Shown here: positions 26,769 through 36,333 of the stretch, piece by piece
How positions within the stretch are numbered: the stretch's first letter is position 1
How the letters are laid out: every line of letters begins with the position of its first letter
Source of the DNA: Pseudomonas denitrificans (nom. rej.)
GTDB lineage: Bacteria; Pseudomonadota; Gammaproteobacteria; Pseudomonadales; Pseudomonadaceae
DNA length: 64,000 nucleotides
NCBI RefSeq assembly: GCF_008807415.1
Contig: NZ_CP043626.1
Coordinates: 3,472,001-3,536,000, forward strand
Direction of reading: 5' to 3'
The notes under the pieces: model-generated
Databases searched by the model: none
What the model saw: the letters and a program-made list of their open reading frames with translations, nothing else
What the model was told of the DNA's origin: nothing
Translations under genes and position numbers: made by a program

Positions 26769-26804
26769 GAAAAAGCCCTCAGGTATTGCTACCTGAGGGC
26801 TTTT
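26769..26804 (-). terminator. terminator after tRNA-Asp
   Basis: A 12-base-pair perfect stem (AGCCCTCAGGTA and its complement, TTGC loop) ends in a T-run on the minus strand, 7 bases beyond the tRNA-Asp 3' end. Confidence 0.88.
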
Positions 26805-26811
26805 CGAATTG

Positions 26812-26888
26812 TGGCGCAGCGGACGGGACTCGAACCCGCGACCCCCGGCGTGACAGGCCGGTATTCTAACCGACTGAACTACCGCTGC
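26812..26888 (-). tRNA. tRNA-Asp (GTC)
   Basis: The 77-base minus-strand cloverleaf has a 7-base acceptor stem GCAGCGG/CCGCTGC, the D-loop AGTCGGTTAGA, anticodon GTC in CCTGTCAC and a T-loop GGTTCGAGTCC. CCA is encoded (26812-26814). It is the second gene of a two-tRNA unit, 13 bases downstream of tRNA-Val. Confidence 0.97.
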
Positions 26889-26901
26889 GTCGGACCTCGA
26901 G

Positions 26902-26977
26902 TGGTGGGTGATGACGGGATCGAACCGCCGACCCTCTGCTTGTAAGGCAGATGCTCTCCCGGCTGAGCTAATCACCC
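26902..26977 (-). tRNA. tRNA-Val (TAC)
   Basis: The 76-base minus-strand cloverleaf has acceptor GGGTGAT/ATCACCC, D-stem AGCTCAGCCGGGAGAGC, anticodon TAC in CCTTACAAG, T-loop GGTTCGATCCC and an encoded CCA. It leads the tRNA-Val/tRNA-Asp transcript; the rdgC promoter diverges from its 5' side. Confidence 0.97.
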
Positions 26978-27153
26978 TTCGTCTCGAAGTGGGGCGCATT
27001 CTACGGAGGACATTGATACCTGGCAAGCCCCCGATGAAAAAAATTTTCAGATGTTCCAAAGGCTTAGATGAAGAGTGCGAATGACGAAACGGGGTTGGCC
27101 TGAACCGCGCCGAACGGAATAATGCACCCTTTGTGTCCAGGAGTTAGCCCCTC

Positions 27154-28074
27154 ATGTGGTTCCGCAACCTGCTCGTATACCGCCTCACCCAGGATCTGCA
27201 GATCGACGCCGATGCCCTGGAGAAAGCCCTGGCCAGCAAGCCGGCGCGCTCCTGCGCCAGCCAGGAACTGACTACCTACGGTTTCTCCGCGCCTTTCGGC
27301 AAGGGCCCGGACGCCCCGCTGGTGCATGCCAGCGAGGGCTTCTTCCTGGTCAGCGCGCGCAAGGAAGAGCGCATCCTCCCCGGCAGCGTCGTGCGTGACG
27401 CGCTCAAGGAGAAGGTCGACGAGATCGAAGCTGCGCAGATGCGCAAGGTCTACAAGAAGGAACGCGACCAGCTCAAGGATGAGATCGTCCAGACCCTCCT
27501 GCCGCGCGCCTTCATCCGCCGTTCGGTGACCTTCGCCGCCATCGCCCCGAGCCTCGGCCTGATCCTGGTCGACACCTCCAGCGCGAAGAAGGCCGAAGAC
27601 CTGCTGTCGACCCTGCGCGAAGCCCTAGGCTCGCTGCCGGTTCGCCCGCTGACCGTGAAGACCGCGCCGACCGCCACCCTGACCGACTGGGTGAAGACCC
27701 AGGAAGCCGCCGGCGACTTCTTCGTCCTCGATGAGTGCGAGCTGCGTGATACCCACGAAGACGGCGGTGTGGTGCGCTGCAAGCGCCAGGACCTGACCAG
27801 CGAGGAAATCCAGCTGCACCTGACCTCCGGCAAGCTGGTCACCCAGCTGTCCCTGGCCTGGTCGGACAAGCTGTCCTTCGTCCTCGACGACAAGGTCGCG
27901 ATCAAGCGCCTGCGCTTCGAAGACATGCTGCAGGAGAAGGCAGAGCAGGACGGTGGCGAAGATGCCCTCGGCCAGCTCGACGCCAGCTTCACCCTGATGA
28001 TGCTGACCTTCGCCGAGTTCATCCCGGCGCTGATCGAAGCGCTCGGTGGCGAGGCGATGCCCGAAGGCATCTGA
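27154..28074 (+). CDS. rdgC: recombination-associated protein RdgC
   Basis: The 306-residue protein begins [13 protein letters not shown] and continues with [14 protein letters not shown] and a central [24 protein letters not shown] helix, all typical of RdgC. RdgC forms a DNA-encircling dimeric ring that binds double-stranded DNA without sequence preference and restrains RecA. Length matches the family. It is a single gene with a GGAG ribosome site. Confidence 0.96.
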   Translation: MWFRNLLVYRLTQDLQIDADALEKALASKPARSCASQELTTYGFSAPFGKGPDAPLVHASEGFFLVSARKEERILPGSVVRDALKEKVDEIEAAQMRKVYKKERDQLKDEIVQTLLPRAFIRRSVTFAAIAPSLGLILVDTSSAKKAEDLLSTLREALGSLPVRPLTVKTAPTATLTDWVKTQEAAGDFFVLDECELRDTHEDGGVVRCKRQDLTSEEIQLHLTSGKLVTQLSLAWSDKLSFVLDDKVAIKRLRFEDMLQEKAEQDGGEDALGQLDASFTLMMLTFAEFIPALIEALGGEAMPEGI

Positions 28075-28146
28075 TGCCCCGGCAGGCGCCGCGTCCGCGC
28101 GGCGCCTGACAACACAACAAAGCCCACATAAAAAGAAGGACGGCCC

Positions 28147-29103
28147 ATGCGTGCTCTCATCCTGCTCAGCCGCTTCATGGGCAACACCTTCGCCCTCTGG
28201 GTGCTGCTCTTCGCCATCCTGGCGTTCTTCGTTCCCTCCCTGTTCACCCCGCTCACCGTCGCCATCGTGCCCATGCTCGGCGTGGTGATGTTCGGCATGG
28301 GCCTGACGCTCAAGGTCGAGGACTTCGCCGAAGTCGCCCGACATCCCTGGCGCGTCACCCTCGGGGTGATTGCCCATTTCGTCATCATGCCCGGCATGGC
28401 CTGGCTGCTCTGCCAGTTGATGCACCTGCCGCCGGAAATCGCCGTCGGCGTCATCCTGGTCGGCTGCTGCCCCAGCGGCACCGCGTCCAACGTGATGACC
28501 TGGCTGTCGCGCGGTGACCTGGCGCTGTCGGTGGCCATCGCGGGCGTGACCACCCTCCTCGCCCCGCTGCTCACCCCGGCACTGATCTGGCTGCTGGCCT
28601 CGGCGTGGCTGCCGGTCTCCTTCGGCGCACTGTTCTGGTCGATCCTGCAGGTCGTCGTGGTGCCCATCGTCCTAGGCCTCGCTGCCCAGCGCCTGCTCGG
28701 CGCGCGGGTGCGTCACGTGGTGGACGTGCTACCGCTGATTTCGGTGATATCCATCGTGATCATCGTCGCCGCCGTGGTCGCCGCCAGCCAGGCGAAGATC
28801 GCCGAATCCGGCCTGCTGATCATGGCCGTGGTGATCCTGCACAATGGCTTCGGCTTCCTGCTCGGCTACTTCACCGCCAAGGTCTTCGGCCTGCCGCTGG
28901 CGCAGCGCAAGTCTCTGGCGCTGGAAGTCGGCATGCAGAACTCCGGCCTTGGCGCGGCCCTGGCCAGCGCACACTTCTCGCCGCTGGCGGCAGTGCCCAG
29001 CGCACTGTTCAGCGTCTGGCACAACATCTCCGGCGCGACGCTTTCCACCTGGTTCCGCCGCATGACCGACGAGCCATCGGTCCGGGAAAAAGCCCCGCAA
29101 TAG
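28147..29103 (+). CDS. bile acid:sodium symporter family transporter
   Basis: The 318-residue inner-membrane protein has about nine hydrophobic segments and the BASS-family signatures [24 protein letters not shown] and [18 protein letters not shown], which form the two crossing sodium-binding regions. Bacterial members import organic anions with sodium; the substrate here is unknown. AGAAGGA precedes the ATG. A terminator-like hairpin follows. Confidence 0.92.
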   Translation: MRALILLSRFMGNTFALWVLLFAILAFFVPSLFTPLTVAIVPMLGVVMFGMGLTLKVEDFAEVARHPWRVTLGVIAHFVIMPGMAWLLCQLMHLPPEIAVGVILVGCCPSGTASNVMTWLSRGDLALSVAIAGVTTLLAPLLTPALIWLLASAWLPVSFGALFWSILQVVVVPIVLGLAAQRLLGARVRHVVDVLPLISVISIVIIVAAVVAASQAKIAESGLLIMAVVILHNGFGFLLGYFTAKVFGLPLAQRKSLALEVGMQNSGLGAALASAHFSPLAAVPSALFSVWHNISGATLSTWFRRMTDEPSVREKAPQ

Positions 29104-29109
29104 GGCAGA

Positions 29110-29143
29110 AAACCGGCGCCGGCTTGCCCGGCGCACCGGTTTT
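29110..29143 (+). terminator. probable terminator after symporter gene
   Basis: AACCGGCGCCGG folds on CCCGGCGCACCGGTT with a small bulge and a CTTG loop, followed by TTG. It separates the symporter gene from the guanidine-II riboswitch of sugE. Confidence 0.65.
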
Positions 29144-29162
29144 GTGCAAAATACTGCACATT

Positions 29163-29231
29163 GTGAGGACGACCTCACCACCTTCCGGTGCTCCAGCGGG
29201 GACGGCCCTCCATACCATCCACCGTCTGGAG
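29163..29231 (+). promoter_or_regulatory. guanidine-II (mini-ykkC) riboswitch upstream of sugE
   Basis: Hairpin P1 is GTGAGG-ACGA-CCTCAC (29163-29178) and hairpin P2 is GGGG-ACGG-CCCT (29198-29209). Two neighbouring stem-loops with ACGR tetraloops define this class, which binds free guanidinium between the loops. In the linker CTCCAG (29191-29196) is complementary to CTGGAG (29226-29231), which includes the sugE ribosome site. Ligand binding could therefore expose the site and switch translation on. The 19-base linker is within the usual range. Confidence 0.85.
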
Positions 29232-29237
29232 AGCTCC

Positions 29238-29552
29238 ATGTCCTGGATCATTCTGTTCGTCGCCGGCCTGTTCGAAGTCGCCTGGGCCGTCGGATTGAAA
29301 TACACCGAAGGTTTCACCCGTCCGATACCGACCGCTCTGACCGTGCTGGCGATCATCACCAGCATGGGCCTGCTTGGCCTGGCCATGAGAAATCTGCCGC
29401 TGGGCACCGCCTACGCCATCTGGACCGGCGTCGGCGCGGTGGGCACTGTCATCGTCGGCATCGTGCTGTTCGGCGAGTCCATGGCGCCGGTACGCCTGCT
29501 CAGCGTTGCGCTGATCCTGTGCGGACTGGTCGGCCTGAAATTGAGCCACTGA
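29238..29552 (+). CDS. sugE: SMR-family guanidinium exporter SugE/Gdx
   Basis: The 104-residue inner-membrane protein has four transmembrane helices and the SugE/Gdx signature: Glu13 in [20 protein letters not shown] (the proton/substrate-coupling residue), then [15 protein letters not shown]. Gdx proteins are antiparallel dimers that export guanidinium in exchange for protons. The GGAG ribosome site 6 bases before the ATG lies in the sequestering stem of the guanidine-II riboswitch. A longer in-frame reading upstream is a shadow of the symporter gene. Confidence 0.94.
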   Translation: MSWIILFVAGLFEVAWAVGLKYTEGFTRPIPTALTVLAIITSMGLLGLAMRNLPLGTAYAIWTGVGAVGTVIVGIVLFGESMAPVRLLSVALILCGLVGLKLSH

Positions 29553-29757
29553 CGCTGTATCGGTTCTCGATACCGGCGGGCTGTCGCTTTCCCGAAAATT
29601 TGTCGGTATGCTGCGGGCCACTGTGTTTGCTTGGGTCACTGTGGCTCGTGACCAGGCGGGGCCACGCCCCGCCAACCGGCTTCGACTGCACCTTGCAACT
29701 CAGGACGAGCGCGGACTTTTCCGCAAAACAATATTCAATTGTTCAAGGTGTATTTCC

Positions 29758-29967
29758 ATGTCGAATCGTCAGACCGGCACCGTCAAGTGGTTCAATGACG
29801 CCAAGGGCTTCGGCTTCATCACTCCGGAAAGCGGCAACGATGTCTTCGTGCACTTCCGCTCCATCCAGGGCACCGGCTTCAAATCGCTGCAGGAAGGCCA
29901 GAAGGTCTCCTTCGTTGTGGTTGAAGGCCAGAAGGGCCTGCAGGCTGACGAAGTTCAGGTTATCTGA
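29758..29967 (+). CDS. cold-shock domain protein (CspA family)
   Basis: The 69-residue protein is a single OB-fold with RNP1 KGFGFI and RNP2 VFVHF, binding single-stranded RNA and DNA as an RNA chaperone. The 205-base upstream gap has no gene and probably holds a long 5' untranslated leader, as is common for cold-shock genes. The ATG at 29758 has AAGG 12 bases upstream. It resembles capB of pseudomonads. A bidirectional terminator follows. Confidence 0.95.
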   Translation: MSNRQTGTVKWFNDAKGFGFITPESGNDVFVHFRSIQGTGFKSLQEGQKVSFVVVEGQKGLQADEVQVI

Positions 29968-29983
29968 ACCGCGACACGCCCAT

Positions 29984-30016
29984 GAAAAAGCCCCGGCATT
30001 GCCGGGGCTTTTTCTT
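29984..30016. terminator. bidirectional terminator between csp and MFS-acyltransferase
   Basis: AAAAGCCCCGGC pairs with GCCGGGGCTTTTT around ATT. The T-runs on both strands serve the two convergent genes. Confidence 0.9.
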
Positions 30017-30030
30017 TGCGGCGAGAACGA

Positions 30031-31905
30031 TCAGCGCGCCGCACCACGCAGCACGGCGACCTGCTCCTGCAGCGCCAGCCGCTGGGCATCCTCCGGTGCC
30101 ACCGGCTGGCCGGCCACCAGGCAGACCCGCGACCACAGGCGACGGAAGAAGCCCTTCTGCGGATCGCGGCTGAAGAAGCTGCCCCACAGCCCCTGCAGCG
30201 CCATCGGAATCACCGGCACCGGGGTCTCCTCGATGATGCGCTCCACGCCACCGCGGAACTCGTTCATCTCGCCGTCCAGGGTCAGCATGCCCTCGGGGAA
30301 GATGCACACCAACTCCCCTTCCCGCAGGTACTCGGCGACCTTGGCGAAAGCCTTCTCGTAAGTCTCGGCGTCTTCGTTACGCCCGGCGATGGGCACCGCG
30401 CCCGCGGTGCGGAAGATGAAGTTGAGCACCGGGATGCGGAAGATCTTGTAGTACATGACGAAGCGCACCGGGCGACGCACGGAACCTGCGATCAGCAGCG
30501 CATCGACGAAGGACACGTGGTTGCACACCAGCACGGCCGGGCCTTCATCGGGGATGGCTTCGAGGTTGCGGTGGTCGACCCGGTACATCGAGTGGGTCAG
30601 CAGCCAGACCAGGAAGCGCATGGTGAACTCGGGAACGATCTTGAAGATGTACACGTTCACCGCGACGTTCATCAGCGAGAGCACGAGGAACAGTTCGGGG
30701 ATCGACAGCTTCGCCACCGACAGCAGCAGGATCGAGACGATCGCCGCGACCACCATGAACAGCGCGTTGAGGATGTTGTTGGCGGCGATCACCCGTGCGC
30801 GCTTGTCCTCCTCGGTGCGTGCCTGGATCAGCGCGTACAGCGGCACGATGTAGAAGCCGCCGAAGATGCCGATGCCGAGGATATCCGCCAGCACCGCCCA
30901 GGACTGCGAATGCTCCAGCACCGCCAGCCAGTTGTAGGGCTGCTCGCCCTGCGGGAAGCCGCCCGAATGCCACCACAGCAGGATGCCGAACAGGCTCAGG
31001 CCGATGGAGCCGAAGGGCACCAGGCCGATCTCCACCTTTTTGCCGGAGAGCTTTTCGCAAAGCATCGAGCCCAGCGCGATACCGACCGAGAACACGGTGA
31101 GGATCAGCGTCACCACGCTCTCGTCGCCGTGCAGCAACTCCTTGGCATAGGTCGGGATCTGCGTCAGGTAGACCGCGCCGAGGAACCAGAACCAGGAGTT
31201 GCCCACCAGCGAGCGCGACACCGCCGGGCGCTGGCGCAGGCCGAGCAGGAGGATGCTCCAGGACTGGCGGAAGATGTTCCAGTCGACCTTCAGGTCCGGC
31301 AGTGCGGCGGCCGCCCGGGGGATATTGCGGCTGGCAAGGAAACCGCAGACGGCGACCAGCACCACCGCTATGCCGACGCCGGCGGCGTAGTCCTGCCGCG
31401 ACATCAGCACGCCGGCGCCGATGGTGCCGCAGAGGATGGCGAGGAAGGTCCCCATTTCCACCAGGGCGTTGCCGCCGACCAGTTCGTCCTCGCGCAGGTG
31501 CTGCGGCAGGATCGAGTACTTCACCGGGCCGAACAGCGCCGAGTGGGTGCCCATGGCGAACAGCGCGAGGAACAGCAGCGGCAGGCTGCCGAACACGAAG
31601 CCCGCGGCGCCCACTGCCATGATCACGATCTCGGCCAGCTTCAGCGCGCGCATCAGCGCGTCCTTGTTGAACTTCTCGCCGAACTGTCCGCCCAGGGCGG
31701 AGAACAGGAAGAACGGCAGGATGAACAACAACGCGCAGAGGTTGACCAGCAGGTTGCGGTCACCGCCGACGGTGAGGTGGTAGAGGATCGCCAGGATCAG
31801 CGACTGCTTGAAGATGTTGTCGTTGAACGCACCCAGCAGCTGGGTGATGAAGAAGGGCAGGAATCGCTTGGTGCCCAGCAGGGCGAATTGCGAGTGTTGA
31901 GACAT
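30031..31905 (-). CDS. MFS transporter fused to 1-acyl-glycerol-phosphate acyltransferase domain
   Basis: The 624-residue protein has an N-terminal major-facilitator half (about residues 10-405, twelve hydrophobic segments, opening FLPFFITQLLGAFNDNIFKQ as in LplT). A PlsC-type acyltransferase follows (about 430-620) with NHVSFVDALLI (the HX4D motif reads H-VSFV-D) and FPEGMLT. Such LplT-Aas-like fusions flip lysophospholipids inward and re-acylate them. The C-terminal acyl-ACP synthetase domain found in longer LplT-Aas fusions is absent. The start ATG at 31905 follows AAGGA. An upstream in-frame start adds a non-family extension. Confidence 0.9.
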   Translation of the reverse strand: MSQHSQFALLGTKRFLPFFITQLLGAFNDNIFKQSLILAILYHLTVGGDRNLLVNLCALLFILPFFLFSALGGQFGEKFNKDALMRALKLAEIVIMAVGAAGFVFGSLPLLFLALFAMGTHSALFGPVKYSILPQHLREDELVGGNALVEMGTFLAILCGTIGAGVLMSRQDYAAGVGIAVVLVAVCGFLASRNIPRAAAALPDLKVDWNIFRQSWSILLLGLRQRPAVSRSLVGNSWFWFLGAVYLTQIPTYAKELLHGDESVVTLILTVFSVGIALGSMLCEKLSGKKVEIGLVPFGSIGLSLFGILLWWHSGGFPQGEQPYNWLAVLEHSQSWAVLADILGIGIFGGFYIVPLYALIQARTEEDKRARVIAANNILNALFMVVAAIVSILLLSVAKLSIPELFLVLSLMNVAVNVYIFKIVPEFTMRFLVWLLTHSMYRVDHRNLEAIPDEGPAVLVCNHVSFVDALLIAGSVRRPVRFVMYYKIFRIPVLNFIFRTAGAVPIAGRNEDAETYEKAFAKVAEYLREGELVCIFPEGMLTLDGEMNEFRGGVERIIEETPVPVIPMALQGLWGSFFSRDPQKGFFRRLWSRVCLVAGQPVAPEDAQRLALQEQVAVLRGAAR

Positions 31906-32025
31906 CGTCCTTGTATACCTGCGTAGCGGCCTTGAGCCGGAATGACAGCACGGATATGACGGCAACAGCGTGAAGAAAAGCCACATTTCCCGCACAAATC
32001 CATTCGAACCGTGCAAACCGGGCAA

Positions 32026-32055
32026 GAAAAAACCCGTCGCGAAGGACGGGCTTTT
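32026..32055 (-). terminator. terminator after TonB receptor gene
   Basis: On the minus strand AAGCCCGTC pairs with GACGGGTTT around CTTCGC and ends in TTTTTT, 17 bases beyond the receptor stop. Confidence 0.8.
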
Positions 32056-32072
32056 CAATTACCGGGATGACC

Positions 32073-34243
32073 TCAGAAGCCGACGCTGCCCTGCACGTAG
32101 AAGGTGCGCGGCTCGCCGAGGTAGATACCGGCGTTGTTGTCGCTGGAGCGGGTGTAGTTCATCTGGTCGAAGAGGTTCTTCACCCCGGCGGCAAGCTTCA
32201 GGTTCGACGCCTGAGGACCGAAGTCGTAGCCCACGCGGGCATTCCACAGCACATAGCCGGGGATGTCGCCGTACTGGCCATCGGCGGTCGGCTCGGTGAT
32301 GTAGTTGCCGGTGAAGCTGCCGTTGGCGTTGGTGGTCGGGCCGGGCGCGCGCTGCTTCGACTGGGCGAAGCCGTCGAAGTTGTAGGTCCAGCGGTCATGC
32401 TCGTAGCGCAGGCCGATGGTCGCCACCTGGCGCGAATAGAGCGGCAGGTCGCGGCCCTTGAAGCCGGGGATCTCGCCTTCGTAGGTCGCGCGGGTGTAGG
32501 TCAGGGTGCCGTAGGCGGTCAGGCCGGCGAGTACCGGGTCGAGCGCAGCCATGTCGTAGTGCGCAGAGGTCTCGATACCCTGGTGCTTGGTGGCGCCCAG
32601 GTTGGTCCAGCCCACGTCGTTGCTGATGTACTGCAGTTCGTCGTCGAAGTCGATGTAGAACAGCGTGACTTCGCCACCCCAGGTGCCGTTGTCGTAGCGG
32701 GTGCCCACTTCGTAGGTCTTCGCCTTCTCCGGCTGCAGGCCGCTGGCAGTGTCGTTGCCGCTGCCACCCTGGCCGAGCTGGAAGTACTGCAGGCTGCCGA
32801 AGGAGGTCTCGTAGTTGGCGAACAGCTTCCACTCGTCCGACAGGTGATACATCACCGCCAGCGCCGGCAGCGGCTCGTTGTAGTCCTTGCTGCGGTTCTT
32901 TTCCTGGACCGGCTTGCCCTTGTTGTCGATCACCGGGCGCTCGTGCCAGTCGGTGGAGATGCGCTCGAAGCGGATGCCCGGGGTGACGGTCCAGTTGCCC
33001 ACGTCGATCTTGTCGTCGAGGTAGATGGCGTTCGCCTCGGTGCCGCCGGTGCGGTCCTGGTAGGTGTGGCCGTCACCACCGGGAGTCGGCAGCGTGGTCG
33101 GGATGTTGTTGATCAGCGCGACCTGGCTGGCGCGCTCGTGCATCGCCTCCTTCAGGTAGCGGTAGCCAATGCTCGCTTCCTGGGTGGTCGGGCCGACCAT
33201 GAAGATCCTCGACACGCGCGGCTCGATACCGAAGGTGTGGTAGTCGCGCGGGTACGACGCCAGGGTCTTGAGGTCGCGGTTGGCGATGGTGCTGCCGCGG
33301 AAGCTGTCGCTGTAATAGGTCAGCACTTCCACTTGCGTGAGGTCGTCGATCTGCCGCTTGTACTTGAGCGAGACGTCCTTGCGGCGGCCGGTGAAGTTGT
33401 CGTAGTCGCGCACCGACTGGTACGGGTCCTTGTCGAACTGCGCCTGGGTCAGGCCGCCGGGCATGTCGGCGCTGCCATCGTAGTAGTGGAAGTTGGCGGA
33501 GAACTCGTCAGCGTCGGTGGGGGCCAGTGGGTCTTGAACATCACGTCGTCGATATCGGTGGCGTCGTTGCTGTCGCGGTAGCCCGCGCCTTTCACGCCCG
33601 AGTACAGCAGTGCAGCGCCCATGCCGTTGTCAGCGGTGCCGCCGAGGAAGGCGTTGTAGAGCTTCTTCCAGCCGCCGTGGGAAGCGGTTTCCACGGTGCT
33701 GCCGACGTCGCCGGAGAATTCCTTGGGAATCGCGCGGGTGACGAAGTTGATCACCCCGCCGACGTTCTGCGGTCCGTAGCGCACGGAGCCGGCGCCACGC
33801 ACGACGTCGACGCTGTCGAGGTTGCCCACCGACAGCGGAAACATCGACAACTGCGGCTGGCCGTAGGGCGCCACGGCGGCCGGGACGCCATCGATGAGCA
33901 CGGTGGAGCGTGGCGACAGTCGCGAGGTCAGACCGCGCACGCCGACGTTGAGGGAGACATCACTGCCGCCGGTGCCATTGTTGTCCTGCACCTGCACGCC
34001 GGGAATGCCGCGCAGCACGTCGCGCACGTTCTGTGCGCCTTCTTCGATCATCTGCTCGCGACGCACCACGGTGCGCGCGCCGGGGTGGTTCTGTACCACC
34101 TGCTGGTCGGCCTCGCCGAGCCAGTCACCGACCACGGTAACGGTCTCCAGCTCCTTGGTCTCTTCCTCGGCCTGCGCTGGCAGCAGCGGCGCGGCCAGGG
34201 CTACGGCGATCGCCAGGCGCGACCACGAACGAACGTGCGACAT
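32073..34243 (-). pseudogene. FecA-like TonB-dependent outer-membrane receptor, frameshifted
   Basis: A signal peptide (MSHVRSWSRLAIAVALAAPL...AQA) is followed by a plug domain with LNVGVRGLTSRLSPRSTVLI, APYGQPQLSMFP and VRYGPQNVGGVINFVTRAIP, very close to the ferric citrate receptor FecA. The N-terminal signalling domain of FecA is missing. The beta-barrel continues in another frame from about 33520 to the C-terminal Phe (QGSVGF). The break is at 33524-33525: the plus strand has GGGGGCC where GGGGGCCC would restore one 723-residue protein. One missing base in a G/C run suggests a base-calling error. The AraC regulator upstream on the same strand probably controls it. The substrate is probably a ferric chelate, by similarity only. 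Confidence 0.85.
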
Positions 34244-34279
34244 GCTTCCCCCTCCCCGGGTACTTCGTGAAGGGGCGGG

Positions 34280-34340
34280 AAATTAGAACTGATTGTAAAT
34301 TTTGTAAATGCAAATGTATCGCAAATGACAAAATATTCCG
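34280..34340 (-). promoter_or_regulatory. AT-rich promoter region of the TonB receptor with direct repeats
   Basis: This stretch is far more A+T-rich than its surroundings. It contains GCAAATG twice (34310-34316 and 34321-34327) at a distance of 11 bases, one helical turn, as AraC-type activators often require. No good Fur box is visible. Confidence 0.4.
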
Positions 34341-34448
34341 GTTGACTCAGATTCTCTTTTCGGCATCTCGAACGACTGTTCATCAGCCACGGCAATAGGC
34401 CAGCAGCCCTTCGGTGGCGGGCTCTGGCCGATAACGACGCCGGAAAAA

Positions 34449-35300
34449 TCAGACGGGGCGGAAAGACCGCGCACAGGCCTGGCGGTATTCGCCGGGGCCG
34501 ACGCCATAGGCCTGCTTGAACTGCCGGCTGAGGTGACTCTGGTCGGCGAAACCGAGCTGCATCGCCACATTCACCGGCATGCAGCCCTGCTTGAGCAGCG
34601 CCCTTGCCTGCTCCAGCCGGCGCTGCTTGAGCCAGGCATGTGGCGGCAGGCCGGTGGCCTTGCGAAACACGCGGGCGAAATGGAAAGGCGACAGCCCGAC
34701 GGCAGCGGCCAGCTCTTCCAGCGACGGCGGCTCCATCAACCGCGAACCGAGCAGCTCGCGGGCGCGGGCCACAGCCACAGGCTCATTGCCCGCCGGCGGT
34801 GCCTCGGGAATCCGTGCGTGACGCTGGAACAGCAGCAGGAGCGCCTCGCGCCAGCAGGTCTGGCGCTGCAGCACGGTGGCGTCGGAATCCGCCAGGCGGT
34901 GGGCGGCGAACAGCGCCTGCACCAGCTCCGGGTCGAACACCACGCTGGCATCGAACGACGGCGTACCGCCTCCGCCCAGCTCCAGCTCCTCCAGCACGCC
35001 GGACACCTGCGCCAGCTCCGGGTAGAAGCCGCGGTAGCGCCAGCCGGCCTCGTCGGCCTTGGAACCGGTGTGCACCTCGTCGGGGTTGATCAACACCACG
35101 CTGCCGGCCGGGGCGAAGTGCTCGGCGCCGCGATGGTGAAAGCGCTGTGCGCCCTGCTCGATCATGACGAAGGCGAAGCCTTCATGGACGTGGGGCGAGA
35201 ACACCTGCTCGATATAGCGCGCGTGCAGCAGCTCGACGCCACCCAGCTCCTGGGCGCGCCAGAAGCGGGTGCGTTCGCCACTCGCGTCGTGTTCTGCCAT
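34449..35300 (-). CDS. AraC-family transcriptional regulator
   Basis: The 283-residue protein has an N-terminal cupin-like ligand-binding domain (about 15-160; HEGFAFVMIEQGAQRFHHRG, GSVVLINPDEVHTG). Two AraC helix-turn-helix motifs follow in the last 100 residues (LEELAAAVGLSPFHFARVFRKATGLPPHAWL and MQLGFADQSHLSRQFKQAYGVGPGEYR). It lies 205 bases upstream of the TonB receptor on the same strand and is its likely activator. One of the palindromic repeats lies upstream. Confidence 0.9.
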   Translation of the reverse strand: MAEHDASGERTRFWRAQELGGVELLHARYIEQVFSPHVHEGFAFVMIEQGAQRFHHRGAEHFAPAGSVVLINPDEVHTGSKADEAGWRYRGFYPELAQVSGVLEELELGGGGTPSFDASVVFDPELVQALFAAHRLADSDATVLQRQTCWREALLLLFQRHARIPEAPPAGNEPVAVARARELLGSRLMEPPSLEELAAAVGLSPFHFARVFRKATGLPPHAWLKQRRLEQARALLKQGCMPVNVAMQLGFADQSHLSRQFKQAYGVGPGEYRQACARSFRPV

Positions 35301-35365
35301 GCACTACTCCGCCCTGGAATGATCTAAACGCCGAGCCATTGCTGGCACCTCTGTGCCTGTGCTTG

Positions 35366-35469
35366 CCCTCACCCCAACCCTCTCCCAGGGGGAGAGGGGG
35401 CAATCCATAGCGGTTTCATCCTGCGCCGATCGGTCCCCTCTCCCATGGGGAGAGGGTTAGGGTGAGGGG
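35366..35469. repeat. paired-palindrome intergenic repeat, copy 2
   Basis: CCCTCACCCCAACCCTCTCC begins the element and GGGTTAGGGTGAGGGG ends it. The middle reads GGTTTCATCCTGCGCCGATC then GGTCCCCTCTCCC, matching the complement of copy 1 at 3766-3881, but the stretch after GGGGGCA is 14 bases shorter. Confidence 0.8.
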
Positions 35470-35495
35470 TTTTGAAGCCGCGAACAGAGTATCAC

Positions 35496-36065
35496 TCAGC
35501 CGTTGAAACCAGCTTCCAGCGCGGCCTTCACCTGCGGCCATTCCTGGTCGGTGATGCTGTAGAGGATGGTGTCGTCCAGCCGCCCGCCGGCCAGGCGCCG
35601 GTGGTTGCGCAGCACACCCTCGCGCACCGCGCCGAGCTTCTCGATGGCACGCTGGGAGCGCTCGTTGCTGGCGGCGGTCTTGAACTGCACGCGGACCATC
35701 TTCCAGCTATCGAAGGCGTGGCGCAGCATCAGGTACTTCATGGTGGCGTTGAGGCCGCTGCCGTGCTGGGCCTGGTCCAGCCAGGTGGCCCCGATCTCGC
35801 AGGCCGGCAGCGCCGGGAGGAAGTCCATGAAGCGCGTGGTGCCGACGATCTGGTTGCCCAGCCGCACCACCAGCGGCAGCGCACGGCCCTCGCGCTGGTC
35901 GGCCAGGCCCTGGCGGTACCAGTCCGGGCGCCCCGGCGCGCTCATGAACTGCAGGACGTCGCGGTTCTGCTCCGCCAGCGTCACCAGGTCCGGCACGTCG
36001 GCCTCCACCATCGGCTCCAGGCGCAGGGCCCCGCGCTGCAAGGTGATGGGTAACGGTCTGAACAT
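35496..36065 (-). CDS. GNAT N-acetyltransferase, RimJ/RimL type
   Basis: The 189-residue protein begins MFRPLPITLQRGALRLEPM, with the RimJ/RimL-like LVTLAEQNRD, IGATWLDQAQHGSGLNATMKYLMLRHAF and NERSQRAIEKLGAVREGVLRNHRR segments. Family members acetylate protein N-termini or small amines; the target is unknown. The start at 36065 has a GGAGGG ribosome site; the longer in-frame reading upstream is not family-like. Confidence 0.88.
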   Translation of the reverse strand: MFRPLPITLQRGALRLEPMVEADVPDLVTLAEQNRDVLQFMSAPGRPDWYRQGLADQREGRALPLVVRLGNQIVGTTRFMDFLPALPACEIGATWLDQAQHGSGLNATMKYLMLRHAFDSWKMVRVQFKTAASNERSQRAIEKLGAVREGVLRNHRRLAGGRLDDTILYSITDQEWPQVKAALEAGFNG

Positions 36066-36333
36066 GGCGCCCTCCTCGGAACACGACGCGAAATCTTCGC
36101 TCACATCAGAGCGTAGCGGCCGGCTGAAGTGCCGCGCGCCGGATGGCGCTCGACGGACGGACCGCGAAAAGGCCGGCAAGCTACCAGCCCGGCGCTCCGC
36201 TCTCAAGTGTGAGGCGTGACACAGCGCCACTGAGACATTGGTAGCAGGTGTCTGACAGTTCCGGACTTTGATGCGAAACTGCTTCGATGCCACAGTGCTC
36301 CTGCGGGGGAGCCAGTTCACTTCCGGAGTCAGC

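Noticed and set aside
26673..27059. Minus-strand frame of 128 codons spanning the two tRNAs
   Set aside because: Its middle is translated tRNA-Asp and tRNA-Val sequence; there is no protein-like conservation.
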